Assembly (NCBI GenBank): GCA_964564415.1
Contig: CAZMAV010000011.1
Span: 93,735-157,734, forward strand
DNA: 64,000 nt
Reading direction: 5' to 3'
DNA from: JALEFZ01 sp964564415
Lineage (GTDB): Bacteria > Bacteroidota > Bacteroidia > J057
Each line of letters begins with the position of its first letter. Position 1 is the stretch's first letter. Shown here piece after piece: positions 16,292 through 24,455 of this stretch. Both the position numbers and the translations under genes were made by a program. The notes beneath the pieces are model-generated. The model did no database searches. It was not told where the DNA came from and saw nothing but the letters and a program-made list of their open reading frames with translations.

Positions 16292-17395
16292 ATGGGCTTT
16301 AAGTGTGGCATCGTAGGCCTCCCAAACGTAGGCAAATCCACCCTGTTCAACTCCCTTTCCAATGCAAAGGCTGAGGCTGCCAATTATCCCTTTTGTACCA
16401 TCGAACCTAATACCGCTATGGTCATGGTACCCGATCCACGGCTGGACGAAATAACAACCTTGGTAAATCCCAAGCAAACCCTGCCCGCCGTAGTTCAAAT
16501 TGTAGATATTGCAGGTCTAGTGAGAGGTGCAAGCAAGGGCGAAGGATTGGGGAATAAATTTTTGGGTAATATCCGTGAATGCGAGGCCATTCTGCACGTT
16601 CTCAGATGCTTTGAGGACGATAATATCATACACGTGGAAGCTAGCCTAGACCCAATCCGGGACAAGGAAATCATAGATACCGAACTTCAGTTCAAAGACC
16701 TTGAAACACTGGAGAGGAAGTTGGAACGGACAAAGAAGATGACCAAGGGGGGGAACAAGGCTGCCATGAAGGAGGTGGAAATTGTTCAAAAATATATCTC
16801 TCATGTAGAAGAGGGAAGAAATATACGTTCTCTTGAAGTGAGTGAAGAAGAGGAGGCTGTTGTAAAAGACCTCGGCTTACTCACAGCGAAAAAAGTCATG
16901 TACGTCTGCAACATCGACGAAGACAGTCTACCACATGGAGAAGAAAATCCCTACGTTCAAAAAGTAAAAAATGCAGTCAAGGAGGAGAATGCAGGTGTGA
17001 TTTGTATTTCCGCTGCTTTTGAGGAGCAGCTCAACGAATTTGAGGAAGAAGGAGAAAAAAAGGAGTTACTAGAGTCTGTAGGGCTCGAGGAACCTGGCCT
17101 CAACCTTTTGATTCGCGAAGCTTATAAGCTTTTAGGGCTTCAGACTTACTTCACTGCGGGTGAAAAAGAAGTAAGGGCGTGGACCATTCCCTCCGGAGCC
17201 AAGGCTCCACAAGCTGCAGGAGTGATTCATACCGACTTTGAAAAGGGCTTTATCCGTGCTGAGGTAATGAAGTACGATGACCTGATGAGCTACAAATCGG
17301 AGGCAGCCGTAAAAGAAGCGGGCAAACTCAGTGTAGAAGGAAAGGAATACGTCGTAGAGGATGGAGATATCATGCATTTCCGCTTCAACGTCTAG
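16292..17395 (+). CDS. ychF: Redox-regulated ATPase/GTPase YchF
   Basis: 367 residues. Obg-related P-loop NTPase: G1 is GLPNVGKSTLFN, and G3 lies in QIVDIAGLVRGASKGEGLGN. The usual NKxD base-recognition motif is replaced by NIDED (YVCNIDED), which explains ATP preference in this family. A coiled-coil A-domain lies at about 130-195, and a C-terminal TGS domain (LLGLQTYFTAGEKEVRAWTI, then GAKAPQAAGVIHTDFEKGF) is as expected. It binds ribosomes and is widely conserved. It heads a plus-strand run with a thioesterase 16 bp downstream and a YihY protein. Confidence 0.95.
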   Translation: MGFKCGIVGLPNVGKSTLFNSLSNAKAEAANYPFCTIEPNTAMVMVPDPRLDEITTLVNPKQTLPAVVQIVDIAGLVRGASKGEGLGNKFLGNIRECEAILHVLRCFEDDNIIHVEASLDPIRDKEIIDTELQFKDLETLERKLERTKKMTKGGNKAAMKEVEIVQKYISHVEEGRNIRSLEVSEEEEAVVKDLGLLTAKKVMYVCNIDEDSLPHGEENPYVQKVKNAVKEENAGVICISAAFEEQLNEFEEEGEKKELLESVGLEEPGLNLLIREAYKLLGLQTYFTAGEKEVRAWTIPSGAKAPQAAGVIHTDFEKGFIRAEVMKYDDLMSYKSEAAVKEAGKLSVEGKEYVVEDGDIMHFRFNV

Positions 17396-17411
17396 CCACT
17401 AACAAAGCATC

Positions 17412-17828
17412 ATGATAATTAATGAAACCCAACTTAGGGTTAGGTACGGAGAAACGGACCAAATGGGATATGCTTACTATGGAAAACATGCAGAATACTT
17501 TGAGGTAGGAAGGGTAGAATTGGTACGCAGGTTAGGCATTCCCTACAAAGAAGTAGAGGCCAGAGGAATCATGATGCCCGTCTCAGAATTGCTGGTAAAC
17601 TACAAGCGCCCAGCCAAATATGATGACTTGCTCACCATTCGGACACTTGTAAAAGAGAGGCCCCGAAGTTTTTTCCTTTTCGACTACGAAATATATAATG
17701 AAGAGGCAGAATTACTGGCTACCGGCCACGTTAAACTAGCCTTTGTAGACATGGAGCATATGCGTCCGGTTCGAGCTCCCGAATTTGTGCTAAAGGCCAT
17801 AGATACTTACCTTCAACAAGAGTCCTAG
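17412..17828 (+). CDS. YbgC/FadM-type acyl-CoA thioesterase
   Basis: 138-residue hotdog-fold protein. The N-terminal YGETDQMGYAYYGKHAEYFE is the 4-hydroxybenzoyl-CoA thioesterase/YbgC signature, with the catalytic Asp in the E-T-D-Q-M-G-Y segment. It hydrolyses short or medium acyl-CoA or acyl-ACP in the cytosol; some members sit in the Tol-Pal system, but no tol or pal gene is near. It follows ychF by 16 bp, and the YihY gene begins 3 bp after its stop, so the three are probably one transcript. Confidence 0.9.
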   Translation: MIINETQLRVRYGETDQMGYAYYGKHAEYFEVGRVELVRRLGIPYKEVEARGIMMPVSELLVNYKRPAKYDDLLTIRTLVKERPRSFFLFDYEIYNEEAELLATGHVKLAFVDMEHMRPVRAPEFVLKAIDTYLQQES

Positions 17829-17831
17829 TGC

Positions 17832-18824
17832 ATGTTGAAGTTTTTCAAAGACATCCTGCCCCGACGGGCCAATCGCTATGTACAGAAGCTCCTGCTTAAC
17901 CTTAGGAAAATAAAACTTCCCGGTTTTGAGGGGATGGGGCTTTATGATGTCATGAAATTTTTTATCAATGGCCTGATAGACAGCAAGTTCACCCTTATCG
18001 CTTCAGCGATGTCCTACCAGTTTTTCTTTAGCCTATTTCCCTCTCTTTTGCTAGCTTTCCTAACATTTCCCTACATCCCGATAGAAAATATCCAAGAAGC
18101 TACTCTTTCATTTATCATGCAGTTTTTGCCTATCTCTACGGATCTGGCTCTGGGTAAAACAGAACTAACGCAGATGGTAGGGGAGATTGTCAGTCACTAC
18201 TTCGAAGGCAGAAGTTCCTTTGGTCTGATCTTATTAAGTATTTTTCTGGCCCTTTGGGGTGCAACCAGGGGAATTATAGCGATGATGAAGGCATTTACGA
18301 AAAACGAAGAAGTCTTCAAAAAGCGCAATATCCTTCAGCTTTACGGCATGGCCTTCCTCATATTTGTAATCCTGGGTATGCTGATTCTGATTGCTGTTGT
18401 CAGTATCATCATTGTGAATCAGGGGCTGTGGTACCTGGAGCAATCAGGAATCATGAATGAATTCTGGCAGGACTTCTTGAGCCAGGGTGCAGGGCTTATA
18501 TTCACTGCAGCAACAGTATTTTTTGGGATTTCTACCCTCTACTACCTGGCCCCTGCTACACAGGAGCGTTGGAAGTTTTTCTCCCCGGGTTCTGTAGCTG
18601 CAGGGGTACTGGTGTTGGTAGCCATAGTTGCGCTGAGGTACTTCTTTGCCAATTTTACCAACTTCAATCGATTATATGGATCTTTGGGAGCTATTATCCT
18701 TCTTATGGTCTGGTTTTATTACATTTCTATCATGCTCCTGATCGGATTTGAGCTAAATACGGCAATAGATTTGGCGGCATATGAGACCGAAAAAGAGCAA
18801 AATGAGCAATTGGGACATTCCTAA
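17832..18824 (+). CDS. YihY/BrkB-family inner-membrane protein
   Basis: 330 residues, about six transmembrane helices. The segment LIASAMSYQFFFSLFPSLLL is the typical first helix pair of the YihY/virulence-factor BrkB family. It is followed by FGLILLSIFLALWGATRGII, ILGMLILIAVVSIIIVNQGL and the conserved YGSLGAIILLMVWFYYISIM, with LIGFELNTAI at the end. The family was once misnamed RNase BN; its transport role is unsettled. The start is ATG 17832, 3 bp after the thioesterase stop, which suggests translational coupling. A terminator hairpin follows. Confidence 0.9.
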   Translation: MLKFFKDILPRRANRYVQKLLLNLRKIKLPGFEGMGLYDVMKFFINGLIDSKFTLIASAMSYQFFFSLFPSLLLAFLTFPYIPIENIQEATLSFIMQFLPISTDLALGKTELTQMVGEIVSHYFEGRSSFGLILLSIFLALWGATRGIIAMMKAFTKNEEVFKKRNILQLYGMAFLIFVILGMLILIAVVSIIIVNQGLWYLEQSGIMNEFWQDFLSQGAGLIFTAATVFFGISTLYYLAPATQERWKFFSPGSVAAGVLVLVAIVALRYFFANFTNFNRLYGSLGAIILLMVWFYYISIMLLIGFELNTAIDLAAYETEKEQNEQLGHS

Positions 18825-18833
18825 AAGAGAAAA

Positions 18834-18858
18834 TCCCGACAGAGAGTTTCTGTCGGGA
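18834..18858. terminator. Bidirectional terminator
   Basis: 10-bp perfect stem TCCCGACAGA/TCTGTCGGGA (18834-18843, 18849-18858), 5-nt loop. U-rich on the minus strand (TTTTCTCTTTT) and located between convergent genes. Confidence 0.75.
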
Positions 18859-18866
18859 GTAAATTC

Positions 18867-19532
18867 TTAAGCACGGGACGGGGGGATGATATGGAGGCCA
18901 CACTCGGTCTTTTCCATCCCGGCCCACCGACCTGATCTTCCCCTACCTTTGATGGTACAATGGGTACAACCCACAGAACCATATCCCTTGCTTTCCAAGG
19001 GATGTACAGGCAGATCATACACATTCTGATAGGCCTTTGCTTCATCATAGGTCATATCAATTAGGGGGTAAAACCTGATAAGGTCCCTGTCTTGCTTGAA
19101 GAGGTTCATAGTCGACCTATAATTATTGGTCTTGCCAAGCATGCCTGAAATCCAGATATCATAATCTTCTTTCAGCCTTTGCATAGGCTCGACCTTATTG
19201 AAATGGCAGCAAAGGTCAGGATGATGTGCCCAGGTGTAGTCCAGGCGAGTAAAGTGATGTTCGTTTTCCTTGGGTTTAACTTCGACAATGTCGAGGTTAA
19301 ACTGATTTCGCAAAGTCTCCCGGTAGGCCAGGGTCTCTGGAAAGAGATAGCCCGTATCGATCATGTGAACAGTTACATCTGGTCTGACTTTGTGAAGGAG
19401 GTGTAGAAGTATGGCTGACGTAGTCCCGAAAGATGACGTGATCAGCACCCTGTCGAAGTCCCGAAAAATTGCCTCCAGCCTTTTTCGGTGATCATATGGT
19501 GAGTATGTCTCACACAGGGTTTTGAGTTTCAT
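18867..19532 (-). CDS. cysH: Assimilatory adenylyl-sulfate (APS) reductase, CysH family
   Basis: The start is chosen at ATG 19532 (MKLKTLCETYSPYDHRKRLE), giving 221 residues; the frame stays open to 19595 but the extra residues look non-coding. The PP-loop SSFGTTSAILLHLL, VHMIDTGYLFPET and WISGMLGKTNNYRS-type segments bind the nucleotide. A Cys pair (HPDLCCHFNK) and a distal GCTHCT form the CC...CxxC ligand set of the iron-sulfur cluster that marks APS rather than PAPS reductases. The catalytic Cys is in TECGLH. It reduces activated sulfate to sulfite. Just downstream of the MoeB/rhodanese gene on the same strand; no ATP sulfurylase is in the window. Confidence 0.88.
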   Translation of the reverse strand: MKLKTLCETYSPYDHRKRLEAIFRDFDRVLITSSFGTTSAILLHLLHKVRPDVTVHMIDTGYLFPETLAYRETLRNQFNLDIVEVKPKENEHHFTRLDYTWAHHPDLCCHFNKVEPMQRLKEDYDIWISGMLGKTNNYRSTMNLFKQDRDLIRFYPLIDMTYDEAKAYQNVYDLPVHPLESKGYGSVGCTHCTIKGRGRSGRWAGMEKTECGLHIIPPSRA

Positions 19533-19614
19533 TTGCATACAATTTGCAGTTTTGAAGGCGCAGATAATTCCCTGGAGGAATCCGCTGTATGTCAAAGAAC
19601 CTGTTTAACAAGGC

Positions 19615-20781
19615 TCAATAAGTAGGAAGGCTTGGATCGATTTCCTTCGCATAGGCCAATATTCCGCCTTCTAGATTGTAAAGGTTGGTAAATCCCTGTT
19701 CTTTTTCAAGTTTTTGAATTACATCTGCACTTCTTCTACCTGACCTGCATTGGACAATGACAGGTTTATCTTTTGAAATCTTGTCCAGGTTCTTGTCGAT
19801 TTCTCCCATGGGAATTAACTCCCCCCCTAGGTTGACGAATTCATACTCATGTGGCTCACGCACATCAATCAATTGATAATGAGCCTGCTCATCGACGAGC
19901 TTTTTTAGTTCTTTTACCGTCTTGGATTTCATTTGATTAAATTTTGAAAGGGACACTTCCCCCCCAGAAGTACCACAAAACTCCTCATAGTCGATGAGTT
20001 CCTTCTGAGTGGGCTGGTCTCCATTAAGGGGATTAGTGGGGTCTTTGAATATCTTCAGTGTACGACTAATGAAGCTCAGGGTGTCAATCATAAACAATTT
20101 TCCTGCCAGAGGCTCTCCAATGCCCGTCAGCACCTTTATGACCTCCAGGGCCTGAATGGATCCTATGATACCCGGGAGCACACCCAAGACTCCTCCCTCT
20201 GCGCAAGAGGGGACCATATGGGGTGGGGGAGGACTAGGGAAAAGGTCCCGGTAATTTGGGCCGCGACTACCGTCTTTGTGGAGATAGTTAAAGACAGAAA
20301 CCTGACCTTCAAAGCGAAATATTGAGGCATAGACATTTACCTTACCCATCAGGACGCAGGCATCATTGACCAGGTAGCGGGTAGGAAAATTATCCGCTCC
20401 GTCAGCGATCACCTCATAATCTGCGATAATAGCTTTTGCATTCTTGCTGTCGAGATGGCTTTGAAAGGTCTCTACTGTAATGTGGGGGTTTAGTGCTTCA
20501 ATCCGTTTTTTGGCTTCCCCTACCTTTGGCTTCCCTATACTTCTCTGGCTGTAGAGTACCTGTCGTTGGAGATTGCTGACATCTACCAGGTCAGGATCTA
20601 TGATGCCTATATGACCCACCCCCGCAGCAGCTAGGTACTGTAGCAAAGGACTGCCGAGTCCCCCTGCCCCCACCACCAAAACCCTGGATTCCTTGAGCTT
20701 GCGCTGCCCCTGAATATTTAACTCCGGCAAGACCAGATGACGGCTGTATTGTTGGATTTCTTCCTTGCTAAAATCAGTCAT
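19615..20781 (-). CDS. HesA/MoeB/ThiF adenylyltransferase fused to rhodanese
   Basis: 388 residues. Residues 1-270 are an E1-like adenylation domain: nucleotide-binding VVGAGGLGSPLLQYLAAAGV, then DLVDVSNLQRQVLYSQRSIG and DGADNFPTRYLVND. Residues about 290-388 are a rhodanese domain with the persulfide loop QCRSGRRS. Such fusions activate ThiS/MoaD-like C-termini and pass sulfur. The first zinc-binding CxxC of MoeB is replaced by Asn176 and Asp179 (GPNYRDLFP), so structural zinc is probably not bound. It shares a strand with the APS reductase (83 bp apart), which suggests a sulfur-metabolism unit. No MoaD/ThiS partner is in the window. Confidence 0.88.
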   Translation of the reverse strand: MTDFSKEEIQQYSRHLVLPELNIQGQRKLKESRVLVVGAGGLGSPLLQYLAAAGVGHIGIIDPDLVDVSNLQRQVLYSQRSIGKPKVGEAKKRIEALNPHITVETFQSHLDSKNAKAIIADYEVIADGADNFPTRYLVNDACVLMGKVNVYASIFRFEGQVSVFNYLHKDGSRGPNYRDLFPSPPPPHMVPSCAEGGVLGVLPGIIGSIQALEVIKVLTGIGEPLAGKLFMIDTLSFISRTLKIFKDPTNPLNGDQPTQKELIDYEEFCGTSGGEVSLSKFNQMKSKTVKELKKLVDEQAHYQLIDVREPHEYEFVNLGGELIPMGEIDKNLDKISKDKPVIVQCRSGRRSADVIQKLEKEQGFTNLYNLEGGILAYAKEIDPSLPTY

Positions 20782-20908
20782 TATTGAACTCTGCTTTCCT
20801 TTGGCTTTTTCAGCAATTTAAGGCCTTCCAGTCTAAAATTCCTTCCTTAGGTAAATATATTAGAAACTCTTAGAGGCTTTTGAAGTACAAAGGCTAAAAC
20901 AAAAGATT

Positions 20909-21298
20909 ATGAAACTGACCATTGTAGGTATATTCTTCTTGACATGTATCTCCGCTCCACTACCTATGCAGGCAGGTACTGAAAGACCTGATTCTACTCA
21001 GGTTAAGACCATTAAAAATGAAACGGCATTTCAAAAGTCAAGCTCAAAAAAACCCTTTATCAGAAAGAAAAAATACCTTAGAAGGGCCTTAGGGTATGGA
21101 TCGGTAGGTCTGGGTGTAATGTTTTTGGGGGCTGCCCTTTTGAGTACGGGCGTGGTAGGAGCGATTATTCTTGTAGGTGGAACACTCCTGTTTTTTTATG
21201 GGGTTTTGAATCTGATCAAGTGGATCGTTAAAGGAGGGACAAAAAAGAAGCGAAAAATTAAAATGCCAAAGTTTTTACAGAAGGATAAGGGAAGATAA
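20909..21298 (+). CDS. Small secreted or membrane protein, unknown
   Basis: 129 residues. The N-terminal signal (MKLTIVGIFFLTCISAPLPM) is followed by a Lys-rich linker (KSSSKKPFIRKKKYLRRALG), two glycine-rich hydrophobic helices (SVGLGVMFLGAALLSTGVVG, AIILVGGTLLFFYGVLNLIK) and a basic tail (GGTKKKRKIKMPKF). No family recognised; small proteins of this build are common in Bacteroidota. It is convergent with the first OmpA gene, sharing the hairpin at 21302-21332. Confidence 0.6.
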   Translation: MKLTIVGIFFLTCISAPLPMQAGTERPDSTQVKTIKNETAFQKSSSKKPFIRKKKYLRRALGYGSVGLGVMFLGAALLSTGVVGAIILVGGTLLFFYGVLNLIKWIVKGGTKKKRKIKMPKFLQKDKGR

Positions 21299-21301
21299 AA
21301 A

Positions 21302-21332
21302 AAGGGTGGAAGGCAAACAGCTTTCCACCCTT
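21302..21332. terminator. Bidirectional terminator
   Basis: 13-bp stem AAGGGTGGAAGGC/GCTTTCCACCCTT with one wobble, 5-nt loop. An A-run before it gives U7 on the minus strand, so it mainly ends the OmpA-family transcript. Confidence 0.75.
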
Positions 21333-21350
21333 CCTGAATTAAGGGAATAC

Positions 21351-22685
21351 TTAATTTTTAGATTCGAACATTTCCTGCCCCCTAAACATGTCTTTCCTCA
21401 TTTCAGAGGTGGGGAGCATTTTCAGTTCTACCCTTCTATCTTTAGCCCTGCCCGAAGTGTTATCCTTATTGTAGCCTGGCTTGTCGGGAGTGTATCCATC
21501 CGAAGCTATGCGGGACATGGATATATCAAGCTGATTAACAAGGTAATACTTGACCCTGTATGCCCTCATCACTGAAAGGATAACATTGTTTTGGTAGTTT
21601 CCTGAATTGTCAGTGTAGCCCAAGACTTCGAGGCTGTAAGCGGGGTACTTTCTCATGATACGAGCAACATCTTCCAAGACAGGAAGGCTTTCAGGCTTTA
21701 GTTTGTCGCTGGCAGGCTCGAAGTAGATATTTTTCATTGCAAATTCCAATTCGTCCAGATCACGACGGGAAATGGGTGCGGCGGGACGTTCATTTCCTAT
21801 TTCGATTTCTTTTTTGGGCCTTTCCTCTTGAATATTAGCTCCGTAAAGCTGATTATCAGGCTGAATTTCTTCTTGGCTACCTACATCAATGGTTGTAGGC
21901 ACTTCTGCCAGGTCGGTGATTGCTTCTTCAGTTTCATCATCGACTCCATCTGGACAGCCGAGGTACATCACCTTACCCTTTACATTGGGGCAAAGATCAT
22001 CCTCGTCTAATACGCCGTCTCCATCAGAGTCTGCACTGGCAGCCAGCGGGGGTTTGGGATCACCAAGAGGAGGCATAAAGGTATCTACTAAGGTAGGCTT
22101 GGAAGACATGGCAAAAACAAAACCCGTAGTGTAGGTCATATGCTGGAACTTGTTGGCAGAAATTTTCTGCTTGTAAGTAGCAGCAAAATTAAGGCTAAAA
22201 TTTTCACTGACCTGCAGCCTTACTCCCAGTGTGGCAGGCACATATAGCCTAATGTTGTTACTCGCGGTATTCATCCCAAAACCTGTTGCCAGATAGGGAG
22301 CGAAGAGGGCATCTTCTTCAAAAATGGTACCATTAGATTTTAACTGAAGGAAGCCACTTACATCCAGGAGAGAGGTTGATCTGATTTGCCCCTCTTCAGT
22401 GATCCAATCCACTTCGGGAGCAAATGCCGTATTGAGAGATAGGTTGAGGGCACGGCCGAGGTACATGTGGCCAGCCATGTTAATACCTGGATCAAACTGC
22501 CTGTAATTGAAGAATTCACCACTTTGTAAAGCCTGATAATCCATGAAGCTGACGGAGAGCTCCGCCATAAAAGGACTGTTTTTACTTTGACTGAAAGCCT
22601 GACCTGAATATCCAAGAAAGATACCCAAAAGGATCAAGAGATGGTGAATATTGTTTGAGGTTAGCTTAGACATGGGAAACTTCAT
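21351..22685 (-). CDS. OmpA-family outer-membrane protein (tandem paralogue 1)
   Basis: 444 residues. A signal peptide (ending GYSGQAFSQ) is followed by a beta-barrel-like domain to about residue 205. One thrombospondin type-3 calcium repeat follows (DSDGDGVLDEDDLCP), then an acidic linker. The C-terminal OmpA/MotB peptidoglycan-binding domain runs from about residue 320 (IYFEPASDKLKPESLPVLED), with GYTDNSGNYQNN and the RAKDRRVELK end. In the family, Asp and Arg in the TD and RR motifs hold diaminopimelate. It should tie the outer membrane to the wall. Third in order of a three-gene minus-strand array of paralogues. Confidence 0.9.
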   Translation of the reverse strand: MKFPMSKLTSNNIHHLLILLGIFLGYSGQAFSQSKNSPFMAELSVSFMDYQALQSGEFFNYRQFDPGINMAGHMYLGRALNLSLNTAFAPEVDWITEEGQIRSTSLLDVSGFLQLKSNGTIFEEDALFAPYLATGFGMNTASNNIRLYVPATLGVRLQVSENFSLNFAATYKQKISANKFQHMTYTTGFVFAMSSKPTLVDTFMPPLGDPKPPLAASADSDGDGVLDEDDLCPNVKGKVMYLGCPDGVDDETEEAITDLAEVPTTIDVGSQEEIQPDNQLYGANIQEERPKKEIEIGNERPAAPISRRDLDELEFAMKNIYFEPASDKLKPESLPVLEDVARIMRKYPAYSLEVLGYTDNSGNYQNNVILSVMRAYRVKYYLVNQLDISMSRIASDGYTPDKPGYNKDNTSGRAKDRRVELKMLPTSEMRKDMFRGQEMFESKN

Positions 22686-22936
22686 TTTCAGGAAAGTTAG
22701 GGTTGGGGGCTAAACTTTCTCTATCCTATATAACAAAGATTCAGCCAGATTTAGTGTTTATGAAAGACAAGTAAGCTGAATTTTAGGTCTTTGTATGGAA
22801 ATCAGGGGCAATTGGCTGATTTTCGCTATTGACTAATTCGAATCATCGTTTTTTTAGTTGTATAATTCGTAGAATGTAAAATGTAAGTTCGAATATTTAC
22901 CCCTGAACTTGAGGACTGTACAAATTATGGTACAGC

Positions 22937-24262
22937 CTAGAAAACCAGCCTGAAGTCCACCCTGCGATTCCTTTCCCTTCCTTTCGATGTATCATTTCCT
23001 TCCAAAGGTGCTTCTTCGCCCAGTCCACTGGATGAGATGCGGTACTGACTGATTTCATGTTGGTTGACCAGGTAATATTTTACATTAAAAGCTCTACGAA
23101 TAGAAAGGACAAGGTTATCTTTTTGTGAACCCTTACTATCTGTATGGCCAGATAAGATCAATTTGGTCTCCGGACAAGACTTCATCATGTCAGCGATCAT
23201 ATCCAATTGGTCATAAGCTGTGGGGGTAACCTCCTCCTTGCCGTAGGCAAAATAAATGGGTTCTATGGCCTCCATATGGCTAGGGTTGAAACAGGGGCTC
23301 TTCTTCGCCTCACCGGGATTGTCGATTGGAGTTACTTCGTCAATGGCCAGATCCAATTGCTGGTTACTTTCACTTGCTATACCGAGCTTGACTCCCTGAT
23401 CACCAATGATTTCCACCGGAACCTCGTTTGTCTCTTCTTCCTGGTAAGCAGGAGGGACTTCCTTGACAGCCAGTGCCGGGACCTCCTCATTTTGGGTAAC
23501 CTTGGCTTCATCGATGACCATGATCTCGGGATCGGGCCCTGAAAAATCCTGGGTGGGACAGCCATTGGAACCGATGGGACCAGCTACCTCCGGACATTCA
23601 TCCTGAAGGTCTATCAGCCCGTCATGGTCGGTATCTTGGGGAATCAAAGAAGCTATCAAGTCTATGTCAGGAATTTCCTGAGGGCGAGTATCTACCTGAT
23701 CTATCTCTGAATTGAGGTTGTAAATAAAGGCTACTGCATGGCTAAGATTCTGATAGTCTTTATTGAAAGATATTTTACGGGTGGTCTCCAAGCGAAAGGC
23801 AAACTGGTGATTAAGCCTTAGCCTTAGTCCTGCTCCTATTGGAAAATAGGCATCGGGATGGCCTTCAGCATAACTACCTCCAAGGCCAAGGCTAACATAA
23901 GGCCCCAAAAGACCATTTTCCCTTAAAAACAAGCCATTGTTGAATTTGAAAGAAAGTCTATAATGAAAATCCAGAAGTGGGGTGCTCCTCCGTGTAATGA
24001 TACCCTCAGGAAAACTGACCTTGGGGGCAAAGAGCATTTGAGTTCTGAACTCAAAGGCTGAGTTTAGGTATTTTTGGACCGCCAGTTGGTATCCCCATTC
24101 GTAGATACTCTCGTGAAGAGCGGGATTACCAGGATGTGGTCGATAAGAAATGAGGCTTCCTCCCCCGCTTAGTGCCCATGGAGATTCCGCAGTCTGACCT
24201 TTAGCTCCCACGAGCAGGAAGTTTAAAACGATAAATATCACATACTTCTGGATGAGCTTCAT
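22937..24262 (-). CDS. OmpA-family outer-membrane protein (tandem paralogue 2)
   Basis: 441 residues with the same architecture as its neighbours: signal peptide (IVLNFLLVGAKGQ), barrel-like domain with LYFNS-type strands and GPYVSLGLGGSYAEG, and a single type-3 repeat (DTDHDGLIDLQDECPEVAGP). A Glu/Val-rich linker of about 90 residues leads to the OmpA C-domain (PIYFAYGKEEVTPTAYDQLD, SGHTDSKGSQKDNLVLS, GRERNRRVDFRL). The N-terminal domains of the three proteins share motifs such as GPYxxxGxG and Pxxxxhhhxhhhhh but are diverged, so the duplication is old. Spacing to the next array gene is about 190-250 bp, so each may have its own promoter. Confidence 0.9.
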   Translation of the reverse strand: MKLIQKYVIFIVLNFLLVGAKGQTAESPWALSGGGSLISYRPHPGNPALHESIYEWGYQLAVQKYLNSAFEFRTQMLFAPKVSFPEGIITRRSTPLLDFHYRLSFKFNNGLFLRENGLLGPYVSLGLGGSYAEGHPDAYFPIGAGLRLRLNHQFAFRLETTRKISFNKDYQNLSHAVAFIYNLNSEIDQVDTRPQEIPDIDLIASLIPQDTDHDGLIDLQDECPEVAGPIGSNGCPTQDFSGPDPEIMVIDEAKVTQNEEVPALAVKEVPPAYQEEETNEVPVEIIGDQGVKLGIASESNQQLDLAIDEVTPIDNPGEAKKSPCFNPSHMEAIEPIYFAYGKEEVTPTAYDQLDMIADMMKSCPETKLILSGHTDSKGSQKDNLVLSIRRAFNVKYYLVNQHEISQYRISSSGLGEEAPLEGNDTSKGRERNRRVDFRLVF

Positions 24263-24455
24263 ATTGGAATGCTTTGGTCAAGCCAGTATTTGATTTTTCC
24301 CAAATCTTATTCCAAAAGGCGTCGTTTTCCAAGCACTTTAGAGCAAATAGTTACATATGGGCTTTGGAGTAGCCCTATTGTGAGGCGAATGGAAAATATT
24401 TCTGAAGCTAAAATATTCCGAGATAGATAGTAGAGCAATAATGATTGAGGCTCTT

